Source: Candidatus Scalindua sp.
GTDB taxonomy: Bacteria > Planctomycetota > Brocadiia > Brocadiales > Scalinduaceae
Direction of reading: 5' to 3'
DNA length: 59,589 nt
NCBI GenBank assembly: GCA_021776915.1
Contig: JAIQZU010000004.1
Span: 1-59,589 of the forward strand
The translations under genes and the position numbers were made by a program. Below the pieces are notes generated by a model. It was not told where the DNA came from. It saw only the letters and a program-made list of their open reading frames with translations, and searched no databases. Shown one piece after another: positions 7,852 through 16,678 of this stretch. The first letter of the stretch is position 1. Each line of letters starts with the position of its first letter.

Positions 7852-8637
7852 CTACCAACCACCAGAGAAACCGCCTCCTCCGAGTCCGCCTCCAAAACCG
7901 CCGAAACCTCCACTCGAACTACCACCTCTATGTCCGCCAAAACCACCCATGCCTCCAAACAAAAACGGCAACATCATCATTCCGCCCATTCCTCCCCAAC
8001 GGCTTCTACCGTATGCCCTTCGTCTGCCTCCCAGCAACATTGGTAGTACGAAGATCAGGAGAATAGGTAAGAATGAAAAACCGGAACTCTTTCTCCTTTG
8101 CTGATGTACTATTTTTGGCGCTCCAGAGATAGTAACACCGGCATCCGTTGCTATCTTGTTTATGATTGCTGCGGCACCCTGGTAGATACCCTCGTTATAG
8201 TTACCACTCCTGAAATTGGGAACAAACAATGTCTTGCCTACTTCAGCACAAAAATTGTTTGGCAGTACTCTTTCAAGGCCAGAGCCAACCTCAATACTAT
8301 ACTTTCTGTCTTTACTGGCAATAACCATTAGAATACCGTTGTCCTGTTCAAACTGACCAAGTTTCCATGCATTAGCCACATCAATTGAAAATTGATCGAC
8401 AGGCACTCCTCCCGTAGTCTTGACTGTCAAGACTACCATCTGAGCTCCAGTTTTGGTTTCCAGTTCTGCAAGGAAAGCATTAAGCCTGCTTTCGGTTTGC
8501 TTGTCAATTATCTTTGCACGATCAGCAACATGCATTTTTGGGACGGGAATATCTATTGCTCCAAATGCCGTTATTGTGGATACAAACAGAATGATAAAGG
8601 CAATTGTGAATGATACAATGTGTTTTTTGTAAGTCAT
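7852..8637 (-). CDS. TPM-domain (YgcG-type) membrane protein with glycine-rich tail
   Basis: Signal peptide or N-terminal anchor (about 8-27), a TPM domain at about residues 33-165 (VADRAKIID, TGAQMVVLTV, DNGILMVIASKDRKYSIEVGSGLE), a hydrophobic segment near 190-205, and a tail made mostly of Gly, Ser, Phe and Met. TPM proteins (PF04536) are periplasmic, some with phosphatase-like activity or a role in membrane-protein quality control; the function here is not settled. It ends on the glycine tail as family members do. Co-directional with, and 2 bases downstream of, the nucleotidyltransferase gene. Confidence 0.87.
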   Translation of the reverse strand: MTYKKHIVSFTIAFIILFVSTITAFGAIDIPVPKMHVADRAKIIDKQTESRLNAFLAELETKTGAQMVVLTVKTTGGVPVDQFSIDVANAWKLGQFEQDNGILMVIASKDRKYSIEVGSGLERVLPNNFCAEVGKTLFVPNFRSGNYNEGIYQGAAAIINKIATDAGVTISGAPKIVHQQRRKSSGFSFLPILLIFVLPMLLGGRRRAYGRSRWGGMGGMMMLPFLFGGMGGFGGHRGGSSSGGFGGFGGGLGGGGFSGGW

Positions 8638-8639
8638 GG

Positions 8640-9386
8640 CTATACTTGAAATTTATCTATTATTTTTGCGATATCATCGAGGGTGTTATACATTTTCTGG
8701 AAATCGGTTTTCAGATCTTCGTGAGATGGTTTGTATTTGCCCATCTTAATCGTTACTAACTCTCTAAAGACGCCCATTTTTATATTCAAAACACCTTCAC
8801 ACAAATCCAGTACAGCATTTCTTCCCTTAGGTAATTCTCTGTCGTATAGGAAAAGTATTGCCCTGAATATGGGAATATATGCAGAGAGAAAGCTGACAAA
8901 CAGTTCTCTTATTATACGGTCATTTCCAAGGGATTTTATGTATGCCTGACCCAGGTTCTGGATCCAACCCTTTAATTCTCTTTCACATACAAGTCGTAGA
9001 TCTGATTTTTCAATCTTGATACCGCTAAGAACATCTTCACCATAAACAAGTTCATTAATAGTCTTCATATTTAGAAATTGAATAGGAAAGACTTCAAGTG
9101 AAGAGTGTATGTGGTCATTAGTTATTACTATTGGAGCCCTGATCTTTCTCTTGCCGTATTTTTTACCGATTGGTGCTATGAAATCAAAGATATCAAGGTT
9201 CTTTTCTTTTAGTACTATCAGGGAGTCGACGTCAGATGCCTTTGCATCAAAGTCACTTGTAACAGCACTACCGATTATATATATTGATTTAATATCACTC
9301 TCAAAAGACGAAAGTATCTCATTAAAGAAAGGCTCCATCCTGTTTTTAACGTGTAAAGTTAGATTTGTCAGGTTCAGGTTTGCCAT
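8640..9386 (-). CDS. Nucleotidyltransferase-domain protein
   Basis: Polymerase-beta-type nucleotidyltransferase fold. GSAVTSDFDAKASDVDS at residues 39-55 carries the Gly-Ser and the metal-binding Asp52/Asp54 pair; the third carboxylate may be Glu118 or a nearby residue. The C-terminal half (about 140-248) is helical, like substrate-binding domains of aminoglycoside or MNT-type enzymes. Substrate unknown; a role in nucleotide or antibiotic modification would be a guess. Divergent from thiD. Confidence 0.72.
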   Translation of the reverse strand: MANLNLTNLTLHVKNRMEPFFNEILSSFESDIKSIYIIGSAVTSDFDAKASDVDSLIVLKEKNLDIFDFIAPIGKKYGKRKIRAPIVITNDHIHSSLEVFPIQFLNMKTINELVYGEDVLSGIKIEKSDLRLVCERELKGWIQNLGQAYIKSLGNDRIIRELFVSFLSAYIPIFRAILFLYDRELPKGRNAVLDLCEGVLNIKMGVFRELVTIKMGKYKPSHEDLKTDFQKMYNTLDDIAKIIDKFQV

Positions 9387-9540
9387 AGTATTAGCATTGT
9401 ATGTAATTTAAATTTCGTTTTTAAGAACGTTTGTCATATTACAGAAAGAAGTATAAGATTACAAGTTAAATGTATAACACTACTTATTAAGATTATGACT
9501 ATTCATTTCATTCAAAAAACAGTAAAATGAAGTCATAATA

Positions 9541-10368
9541 ATGTATAAAGTACTGACAATAGCAGGATCTGATTCGTGTTGCGGAGCAGGTGTACAGGCT
9601 GATCTGAAGACCATAAATAAACTCGGCGCTTATGGTACATGTGCAGTTACAGCAATCACTGTACAGAACACTTCAGGGGTAAGCGCTGTTTTTGCCGTTC
9701 CTGCTTCATTCGTGGGTCAACAAATAGATGCGGTTGTTTCTGACATTGGAGCCGATGCGGTGAAGACCGGGATGCTTGCGAATGAGGAGATAGTAGAAAT
9801 AGTTTGCGATATGGTGAAAAAGTACAATCTTGAGAAGTTGGTAGTTGATCCGGTAATTAAATCTCATAAAGGCGAGAGACTTTTGTCTCAGGAAGGTGTG
9901 ATGAGACTCCGTTCAACCTTGATTCCATTATCCTGTCTGGTAACACCAAATATCCCTGAAGCAGAAGTCCTGACAGATCTCAAGATCAATAATCTTTCTG
10001 ATATTGAAGATGCAGCCAGAGCAATACATGAACAGGGAACTGAGAATGTATTGATAAAGGGTGGACATATCATGAGTCAGGGAGATGGCAATGATGATGT
10101 TTCGGATGGAGAGGTTATTGATGTTTTTTATGATGGGTGCTCATTTCAATACTTCAGAGAAGATCGGTTCAGTACTAAAAATGTCCATGGCACAGGGTGC
10201 ATGTTTTCAACAGCCATAGCTACTGAGTTGTCAAGGGGAAATAACATGATTCAGTCTATTACAATTGCGAAAGAATTTATAACTAAGATAATAAAAGAAT
10301 CGTCTGCACTGGGGAAGGGACATAGGTTGGCTGATTTTACATTTCAAAAGAGTGAGGGAGATTGCTGA
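9541..10368 (+). CDS. thiD: Hydroxymethylpyrimidine/phosphomethylpyrimidine kinase
   Basis: Phosphorylates HMP and then HMP-P for thiamine synthesis. N-terminal TIAGSDSCCGAGVQADLKT is the ribokinase-fold substrate loop; GTCAVTAITVQNT, DAVKTGMLAN, VVDPVIKSHKG and the anion-hole GTGC in NVHGTGCMFSTAIATEL are all in order. 275 residues, normal length. Cys-Cys replaces the more usual Ser-Gly in the loop after GSD. No other thiamine gene and no TPP riboswitch was seen nearby. Confidence 0.93.
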   Translation: MYKVLTIAGSDSCCGAGVQADLKTINKLGAYGTCAVTAITVQNTSGVSAVFAVPASFVGQQIDAVVSDIGADAVKTGMLANEEIVEIVCDMVKKYNLEKLVVDPVIKSHKGERLLSQEGVMRLRSTLIPLSCLVTPNIPEAEVLTDLKINNLSDIEDAARAIHEQGTENVLIKGGHIMSQGDGNDDVSDGEVIDVFYDGCSFQYFREDRFSTKNVHGTGCMFSTAIATELSRGNNMIQSITIAKEFITKIIKESSALGKGHRLADFTFQKSEGDC

Positions 10369-10466
10369 TTCATCAGATATTTTTCCCTTTGAAAAGGTAT
10401 AAATAATTGTTAGTATCTCACCGACAAATAGTATTTTAATTCAACGATAAGGAATAATCTTATAAC

Positions 10467-11519
10467 ATGTATAAAATAGCAACGATCCCCGGTGACGGGA
10501 CAGGGCCTGAAGTCGTTCGAGAAGGATTAAAGGTACTTGAGGTAGTAAGCCGGAAGAAGGGCTTCAAATATGAGACAATTGATTATGATCTTGGTGGTGA
10601 CAGGTATTTAAAAACCGGTGAAGTTTTACCTGACTCTGTAATTGAGGAACTTAAGCAATGTAATGCGATATTTCTTGGTGCGATTGGTCATCCTGACGTA
10701 CAGCCCGGTATCCTGGAAAAGGGGCTTCTATTGAGATTGAGGTTTGATTTACAGCAGTACATAAATTTGCGTCCTGTAAAGTTGTATCCGGGAGTTGATT
10801 GTCCTCTCAAGGATAAAGGACCAGACGATATAGATTTTGTGGTTGTGCGTGAAAATAATGAAGGACTTTACGCAGGAATAGGGGGGTTCTTAAAGAAGGG
10901 AACTTCGGAAGAAGTTGCGACACAGGAGATGATTAATACGAGGCAGGGGGTAGAGCGCTGTATTCGTTACGCATTTGAGTATACAAGGAAGAGGGACAAA
11001 AGAAAGAAACTGTTGCTTTGTGCAAAGACAAATGTCCTGACTTATGCGCACGATCTGTGGTGGCGGGTGTTTAATGAGGTAGGCGAGGAGTATAGTGATA
11101 TAACACGCGAATATGCCCATGTTGACGCCACCTGTATGTGGATGGTAAAGAATCCTGAATGGTTTGATGTAATTGTTACATGTAATATGTTTGGTGATAT
11201 TATTACGGACTTAGGCGCAATGATTCAAGGCGGGATGGGGATTGCTGCAGGTGGAAATATTAATCCAAAAGGTGTTTCAATGTTTGAGCCAATTGGCGGA
11301 TCAGCCCCGAAATACACCGGTAAGAATGTTATAAACCCGGTTGCAGCTATACTTGCGTGTGTAATGCTGCTTGAACAGTTAGGTGAGGAAGAATCGGCCA
11401 GATCTATTGAAGATGCTGTAATAAAGGTTGTAGGCAGTAAACTTAAGGGAGTGAATGCAGGGAAGATGGGATATTCTACCACTGAAGTGGGTGACCTTAT
11501 TGCAGAGAGTATTACATAA
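10467..11519 (+). CDS. leuB: 3-Isopropylmalate dehydrogenase-type decarboxylating dehydrogenase
   Basis: Beta-decarboxylating dehydrogenase of the isocitrate/isopropylmalate family. [10 protein letters not shown] at the N-terminus, the [20 protein letters not shown] substrate segment, [12 protein letters not shown], the catalytic Lys-Thr in LLCAKTNVL, and the metal loop in [37 protein letters not shown] is the cofactor region. The RLRFDLQ version favours isopropylmalate or tartrate-like substrates over isocitrate. 350 residues. No other leucine genes are adjacent, so the exact substrate is inferred. Confidence 0.83.
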   Translation: MYKIATIPGDGTGPEVVREGLKVLEVVSRKKGFKYETIDYDLGGDRYLKTGEVLPDSVIEELKQCNAIFLGAIGHPDVQPGILEKGLLLRLRFDLQQYINLRPVKLYPGVDCPLKDKGPDDIDFVVVRENNEGLYAGIGGFLKKGTSEEVATQEMINTRQGVERCIRYAFEYTRKRDKRKKLLLCAKTNVLTYAHDLWWRVFNEVGEEYSDITREYAHVDATCMWMVKNPEWFDVIVTCNMFGDIITDLGAMIQGGMGIAAGGNINPKGVSMFEPIGGSAPKYTGKNVINPVAAILACVMLLEQLGEEESARSIEDAVIKVVGSKLKGVNAGKMGYSTTEVGDLIAESIT

Positions 11520-11561
11520 CAACTTAATATGTTTGTTTCCTGAAAACATGTGGAGGCATTT

Positions 11562-12197
11562 ATGCAGAATGTCAGGGCGTTGGATTCCAGTGTTTTAGTT
11601 TTGAATAAGTTCTATGCAGCAGTTCATATAGTAAATGCAAAGAGGGCATTTACGTTGCTGTTTAAAGAGAGCGCTGAAGTTGTTTCAATAGATAATGGTC
11701 AGTACAATTCCTATGATTTTACAAGCTGGGTAGATGTTTCTGCATTCAAAAAAGAATGCGAGTTGCCGGATGAGGATCAATACGAAAGCATCAGGACATT
11801 TTCAATAGAAATCAGAGTGCCAAAGATTATCAGATTAGTTGTTTATGATAAACTGGCTAGAGCAAGAGTTAAGTTTAATAGAAAGAATATATTTGCCAGA
11901 GATAAAAATATATGCCAGTACTGCGGCAAAAGGTTTCCCACATCCGAATTAAGTCTGGATCACGTTGTGCCAAGAACTCAAGGCGGGAAAAGTACCTGGA
12001 AGAATATTGTCTGTGCCTGTACGAATTGTAATAAACACAAGGGGGGCTGTAGACCAGCAGAAGCTGGAATGAAGTTGATACAGAAACCAGTTCAGCCCCG
12101 TCATTGCCCTACAATACAGTTAAAGCTGGGTTCAAACAAATATCATTCCTGGAAACAATTTCTGGACAATGCCTACTGGTCAGTTCCTCTTGAATAA
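11562..12197 (+). CDS. HNH endonuclease-domain protein
   Basis: A 211-residue protein with a C-terminal zinc HNH module: Cys118-x2-Cys121, the catalytic DH at 133-134 (LSLDHVVPRTQGG), then Cys153-x2-Cys156-Asn (CTNCNKHKGG). The N-terminal domain (about 1-110) is the conserved part found with many stand-alone cyanobacterial and planctomycete HNH proteins. I use the ATG at 11562 because GGAGG ends five bases before it; the longer frame would use a GTG inside that site. The biological target is unknown; nothing nearby points to restriction or phage. Confidence 0.85.
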   Translation: MQNVRALDSSVLVLNKFYAAVHIVNAKRAFTLLFKESAEVVSIDNGQYNSYDFTSWVDVSAFKKECELPDEDQYESIRTFSIEIRVPKIIRLVVYDKLARARVKFNRKNIFARDKNICQYCGKRFPTSELSLDHVVPRTQGGKSTWKNIVCACTNCNKHKGGCRPAEAGMKLIQKPVQPRHCPTIQLKLGSNKYHSWKQFLDNAYWSVPLE

Positions 12198-12243
12198 AAT
12201 AAATAAAATAATTCCTTAATAATCTCCGTTTAATTCTTGTTTT

Positions 12244-13317
12244 ATGATAAAGGAATATTATTTATCAATCCTTTCCGGGCAGAAGAGAGGTTTCATCGCC
12301 TCCTTACTCAAATCTACTCTTACCGCATTAACGTATCCATATTCAGCAGTACTGAACACAAGAAATATCCTTTATGAAATTGGCATTTTCAGAAGCATAA
12401 GGCTGCCTGTAAAAGTAATTAGTATAGGGAACATTACCACCGGAGGCACAGGCAAGACGCCTTTTGTAGAATTCATGGCAAGGTATCTTCTTGAAAAGAA
12501 TAAGAAGGTTGCAATTTTAAGTAGAGGCTATGGAGGGAGTAATTCTTCACAAGAGAACAGTGACAATACAAATGATGAATGCCTTGTTTTACGAGAAAAC
12601 ATTAAAGATGTACCTGTTTTTGTTGATAAGGATAGGGTGTCAAGCGGAGAAAAAGCAATCAGTGATTACGGTGTGGACTGCCTTATACTCGATGATGGTT
12701 TTCAGCACCTCAGGTTAAGGCGTGATCTGGATATTGTTGTGATAGACTCGCTTAACCCGTTTGGAGGCCAGAACCTTATCCCCGGAGGTAGTCTCAGGGA
12801 GCCGCTTAAAAACCTTGTACGTGCAGACCTGTTTATAATATCGCATTGCAATCAATCTAGTGAACAAACTATAGAATCAATATATACAAAATTAAACCAT
12901 ATAAATCCTCATGCTCCTGTTTGTGAATCAGTTCACAGTCCAGTACATATTGAGAATATGACGGATGGTTCAATTCTTGAGCCAGGGTGGTTAAAGGAGA
13001 AAAGGATTTACGGCCTCTCCGCAATCGGTAATCCGGAATCATTCGCATCAACATTAAAGGGACTAGGAGCGGATTTGACAAGGCACAGGGTGTTTTGTGA
13101 TCATCATGCCTACACAAGGGGAGAGATAGATGATGTTGCTTCTGAGGCAAAAACACTCGGTGCTGATGCAATCGTAGTTACACAAAAAGATATTGTAAAA
13201 ATAAGGAAAATGAATATAAAAGATGCTAACATTCTATCACTGAAGATTGAAATACAGATAACGAAAGGAATTGGGCTGTATGAAGAGGCTGTAAATAAAG
13301 TATTAAACATGGAGTAA
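12244..13317 (+). CDS. lpxK: Tetraacyldisaccharide 4'-kinase (lipid A synthesis)
   Basis: Phosphorylates the lipid A precursor at the 4' position on the inner face of the cytoplasmic membrane. Walker A GNITTGGTGKTPF at residues 62-74, LSRGYGG, and the DDGFQHLRLRRDLDIVVID segment with the catalytic Asp. GGSLREPLKNLVRAD follows. 357 residues, normal length. It supports a lipid A-bearing outer membrane in this organism. The gene is followed by a trefoil palindrome, then an unrecognised conserved protein on the same strand. Confidence 0.92.
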   Translation: MIKEYYLSILSGQKRGFIASLLKSTLTALTYPYSAVLNTRNILYEIGIFRSIRLPVKVISIGNITTGGTGKTPFVEFMARYLLEKNKKVAILSRGYGGSNSSQENSDNTNDECLVLRENIKDVPVFVDKDRVSSGEKAISDYGVDCLILDDGFQHLRLRRDLDIVVIDSLNPFGGQNLIPGGSLREPLKNLVRADLFIISHCNQSSEQTIESIYTKLNHINPHAPVCESVHSPVHIENMTDGSILEPGWLKEKRIYGLSAIGNPESFASTLKGLGADLTRHRVFCDHHAYTRGEIDDVASEAKTLGADAIVVTQKDIVKIRKMNIKDANILSLKIEIQITKGIGLYEEAVNKVLNME

Positions 13318-13332
13318 AATAGATAATGACCA

Positions 13333-13382
13333 ACCTCTCTTTCGAGAGGATTCCAGTATTGGAATCCTCTCGAAAGAGAGGT
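13333..13382. repeat. 50-bp trefoil palindrome, copy 1
   Basis: Near-perfect 25+25 palindrome (one mismatch) made of three smaller hairpins: CCTCTC-TTTC-GAGAGG, ATTCCA-GTAT-TGGAAT and CCTCTC-GAAA-GAGAGG. Related copies lie at 26393, 29802 and 51526, with a partial one at 45163. Intergenic, 15 bases after lpxK; it could also act as a transcript-end hairpin. No T-run follows. Confidence 0.9.
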
Positions 13383-13450
13383 CTGGATTGTAAAAAAACT
13401 AAGAGCCAAATTTATTTGTTTGCACTATAAAATCAGGAGGTTTGTTAAAT

Positions 13451-14392
13451 TTGAAAAAACAAAAGAGAGAACATAAACCAATAAACCTGGATAAAATAAA
13501 AACATACTCAATAAAAAAGAGAAAGAATCTTGTCAATATAGACCAATTCGGCAAGGCCATAGAGTTTAAAGAATTTGGCAGGTTTATTGATTCCCTGCCA
13601 AAGATCCTTGCAGCCAATGATCTGAGAAACTTAATCGACAATATAGTCACGGCGCACAATAAGAAACGTCAGGTAGTTTTGGCATTAGGAGCTCACGTTA
13701 TAAAATGCGGCCTTTCACCCATTGTCATAGATTTGATGAAACGCGGTATTGTGACTGCGGTTGCAATGAACGGCTCCGGTGCCATACATGATTACGAAAT
13801 ATCACTGATAGGGCAGACCTCTGAAGATGTATCACACAGCCTCAAGGACGGAACTTTTGGCATGGCGAAGGAAACTGCAGTGGCTATTCAGGCAGCAGCT
13901 TCAACACCTGAGTGTGGATTGGGCAGGTCGCTTGGAGATAAAATAATTAAGGACAAAAACAAACACAGGGGGAACAGCATCCTCGCTGCCGGTGCCAGGC
14001 TGAAGATACCTGTAACAGTCCACGTTGCAATCGGAACAGACACAATCCATATGCATCCAGGTGTATCAGGGAGTGATATGGGAGAATCAAGTCATGTTGA
14101 TTTTAAGATACTGTGCTCGGTAGTCTCTGAACTTGAGGGTGGGGTATGGCTCAATGCTGGTTCTGCCGTCATAATGCCGGAGGTCTTTTTAAAGGCAATT
14201 ACCGTTGCACGTAACCTCGGCAGAAATGTTAAAAATTTCACAACGGCAAACATGGATATGATTCAACACTACCGCCCTCGAACAAACGTGGTAAAACGTC
14301 CAACCACACACGGCTATTCCATCACAGGTCATCATGAAATTATGCTACCACTACTCAGGTTGGGCATTATCTCTGGATTGAAAAAGAAATGA
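13451..14392 (+). CDS. Conserved-looking protein, Rossmann-like, function unknown
   Basis: About 313 residues, soluble. A basic N-terminus (KKQKREHK), then alternating strands and helices with glycine-rich loops: ALGAHVIKCGLSP, VAMNGSGAIHDYE, VAIGTDTIHMHPGVSGSDMG and LNAGSAVIMPEVFL. The His-rich IHMHPG loop and the GSGAIHD loop look like an active site, and the fold recalls deoxyhypusine synthase-like enzymes, but I do not recognise the family. I choose a TTG at 13451 because AGGAGG lies 10 bases upstream; the TTG at 13442 is only 1 base from it. Downstream of lpxK on the same strand. Confidence 0.72.
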   Translation: MKKQKREHKPINLDKIKTYSIKKRKNLVNIDQFGKAIEFKEFGRFIDSLPKILAANDLRNLIDNIVTAHNKKRQVVLALGAHVIKCGLSPIVIDLMKRGIVTAVAMNGSGAIHDYEISLIGQTSEDVSHSLKDGTFGMAKETAVAIQAAASTPECGLGRSLGDKIIKDKNKHRGNSILAAGARLKIPVTVHVAIGTDTIHMHPGVSGSDMGESSHVDFKILCSVVSELEGGVWLNAGSAVIMPEVFLKAITVARNLGRNVKNFTTANMDMIQHYRPRTNVVKRPTTHGYSITGHHEIMLPLLRLGIISGLKKK

Positions 14393-14405
14393 AACTCAGG
14401 GCTTA

Positions 14406-15140
14406 CTACTGTATCAAGCCAAGCCAATCCCTTACAAGGAATTGTATCCTTCCTATCAGGAGTGACATCCTGGCCATCACCGTGAAGCCAAATGAGGCAC
14501 CAAAGGCTATCATCAGATACCATACACCTATCTTTGACACCCCTCCTATAACGCCCTTGTGTTCCATGGAAAAGAAGAAATAGATTAATACAGATACTAC
14601 CCCCAACAGAATCAGGAAAGTATTAATGTTATCAAGAATGTTTGATGTAATCAGCAAATCAAACGAGAGCTGCTTGAGAATAAAGGCGTGGATGAAATTT
14701 GGTATTGTAATGCCAGCTCCCAGGCCTACAACAAACGCAAATGACCACCTACTGAGCCATGATAGTTTTGTTGAGAATCTCAAAAGCATAAAAATGCCAA
14801 GTAACGTGGGAATAATAACAATATACTGAGGGGCATTGCCGGTATCGTTGAAAAAGGGAACTATCAGTGTTTCAAAGACATCCGGTTTGAGAATATTAAA
14901 CCATGTGATTATTATCCAATATCCCATGGCAACTCCCACGAAAAGATTTTCGGCAATCTTGAATACGGGATTGTCTTTGTATAGGAAGCTGTACATGGCG
15001 AGCGTAAATGCAACCGCCGTAATTATGCCTAATCCCTTTGCGTCAAAACCCAACTTTCCTGTTACCAGGAAGAATATGTTTATGATACAAAATGCAACCA
15101 GTATCCACGTCGTGATTGAAACCTCTCTGTTTTTAATCAT
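14406..15140 (-). CDS. Polytopic membrane protein of the envelope cluster
   Basis: 244 residues, about seven hydrophobic segments (near 9-27, 36-50, 66-85, 108-121, 131-150, 170-190 and 205-232), no signal peptide. Charged motifs are few (SMEHKGVIGGVSKIG between two late segments). It is the last gene of the minus-strand cluster that runs from 26154 and begins 3 bases after the stop of the preceding gene. Function unknown; I infer an integral part of a membrane complex with the neighbouring membrane proteins. Confidence 0.78.
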   Translation of the reverse strand: MIKNREVSITTWILVAFCIINIFFLVTGKLGFDAKGLGIITAVAFTLAMYSFLYKDNPVFKIAENLFVGVAMGYWIIITWFNILKPDVFETLIVPFFNDTGNAPQYIVIIPTLLGIFMLLRFSTKLSWLSRWSFAFVVGLGAGITIPNFIHAFILKQLSFDLLITSNILDNINTFLILLGVVSVLIYFFFSMEHKGVIGGVSKIGVWYLMIAFGASFGFTVMARMSLLIGRIQFLVRDWLGLIQ

Positions 15141-15143
15141 CCT

Positions 15144-15953
15144 TTATTTCTTTCGTCCGGACAAAAAGTATAATGTATTTCCAAATAATATAAACAAAAC
15201 AACGAGCACATGCACTGCACTTTGCGGAGACATCCCTGCAACGGCAGATGACTTCCGGTTAATGAGTGTCTCGTATTCAGCGGCGCCCTTTAACCCGCTC
15301 ATCAAGCCGTTCAGTTGATCAGACTGCAGGAATGGATACATGTCAGGACTTATTACGGCAGTGCAGCCGGCGCCAAGATCAAACTTATATTTTTCCTTAG
15401 CAAACGCTATCCATGCCTCAATACTGGAGCCTGAAGCCAGGTCTATTACGTAATCAAAATCATGCAGTGATTGGACACCCTTGAGTACAGGTAAATCAGC
15501 AGTTGGATTACCGTTAAAATCGTTTGGAAATGCAGAATATATGTTTTCACCCATATTTATCATTACCAACTCAACACCTGTCTTATAACCCAGGAAGACG
15601 TAATCTTCTTTATATTTCTTGTTGTATTCTTCCCCGGCTTCAGTTATCGCCTTATCCGCCAGGCCGGAACCTCCTGGATTCAGCGTCATCCCTATTACCT
15701 TAACATTTTTCCTGAAGCAGTGATGCAGCAGCGCTATAGCCATAGGTTGAAGTTCCTCTTTTGATGCGGGATCATAATCAAAGGATATGAGGATATGAGA
15801 ATCATCCGGGAGGGAATTAATCTTGTCATAAATACCCTTAACATCTTTTGTCGCGGGTACAGGCAGCTCAAACCTGATAATTAATGGTATGGTTATAGCA
15901 GCAGCAACAAAAATAAAGATTATGCGTCTGTCAATTCCGAGCAATCTATCCAC
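15144..15953 (-). CDS. Membrane-anchored protein of the envelope cluster
   Basis: 269 residues with one hydrophobic segment near the N-terminus (about 10-26) and one near the C-terminus (about 247-264), enclosing a globular alpha/beta domain of about 210 residues (ILISFDYDP, VIGMTLNPGGSGLAD, YVFLGYKTGVELVM, GAGCTAVISPDMYP). The start is a GTG whose G overlaps the TAG stop of the upstream gene, so the two are translationally coupled. The soluble domain is probably outside the cytoplasm. No family recognised. Confidence 0.78.
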   Translation of the reverse strand: MDRLLGIDRRIIFIFVAAAITIPLIIRFELPVPATKDVKGIYDKINSLPDDSHILISFDYDPASKEELQPMAIALLHHCFRKNVKVIGMTLNPGGSGLADKAITEAGEEYNKKYKEDYVFLGYKTGVELVMINMGENIYSAFPNDFNGNPTADLPVLKGVQSLHDFDYVIDLASGSSIEAWIAFAKEKYKFDLGAGCTAVISPDMYPFLQSDQLNGLMSGLKGAAEYETLINRKSSAVAGMSPQSAVHVLVVLFILFGNTLYFLSGRKK

Positions 15954-16606
15954 TAATCCCCACCTCCAAGATATGCCCTTTCAATTCCAAAGATTATCTT
16001 TAATGAGGTTGCGATTGCCCCGATTGATACACCAATCAGTATTCCCCTTTTAGCCGCCATGTTTGGCACAGACATTATCCAGTCCGCAATAGGGGGCAGG
16101 CTTTCCCATAACAGGGTGCCGACAGGTACGCGTCCAAGCATTACTATAACGGCAGCGACCAGCAATATAGTCGCTTCACTTGTTCTGGCTCTAAAAGTCC
16201 TGTATGCAGCAGATGCCATAAAGAAAGCGAGAATGGAAAACATTGTAGCTCCGGCGGGAACCTGGACATTGAAGTACATCCAGTCAAACATAGTCCCTTG
16301 CTGTTTGTCATTCCAGAAGAATTCACCGCCATTATACAAGCCAAAGGCAACCGTAATCCCTGCCCCGAAAAAGACAAATATACTGTAACCCCACCCGGGG
16401 AGCTTTCGCTTAATCTTATTCCAGTGCAGATGAAACAGGCTGTATACGCCAATGAATACAGCGAATCCTGCAATAGTAATTCCCCATCGAGTTACAATCT
16501 TCAACAGAGACTGTGATGCTTCATGAGGTACGTAGTATTGAAAAGCCATCAAAACCCCCATAACAAACGCAATTATGAGTGGTATAGTCCTCTTAAAAAA
16601 ATTCAT
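15953..16606 (-). CDS. Polytopic membrane protein of the envelope cluster
   Basis: 217 residues with about five hydrophobic segments (near 8-24, 40-60, 76-92, 115-130 and 142-160) and a last one near 188-206. It shares its stop with the start of the next gene. The small loops and lack of a catalytic motif suggest a structural or channel-like subunit. It lies between an FN3/DUF6754-like protein and the double-anchored protein in the same run. Confidence 0.76.
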   Translation of the reverse strand: MNFFKRTIPLIIAFVMGVLMAFQYYVPHEASQSLLKIVTRWGITIAGFAVFIGVYSLFHLHWNKIKRKLPGWGYSIFVFFGAGITVAFGLYNGGEFFWNDKQQGTMFDWMYFNVQVPAGATMFSILAFFMASAAYRTFRARTSEATILLVAAVIVMLGRVPVGTLLWESLPPIADWIMSVPNMAAKRGILIGVSIGAIATSLKIIFGIERAYLGGGD

Positions 16607-16678
16607 CCGGATGCAATTCCTTTCTTTTGAACGTGTTTCAATGAAAGCCTGAATACGAAGTCTTCCGCTACCTTTTGT

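Noticed and set aside
7815-8104. Pro-rich and Ser/Thr-rich plus-strand reading frames
   Set aside because: They are the antisense of the glycine-rich tail of the TPM-domain gene; glycine codons read backwards give proline-rich frames.
13110-13409. Minus-strand frame across the end of lpxK
   Set aside because: Antisense to lpxK and through the palindrome; no ribosome-binding site or family features.
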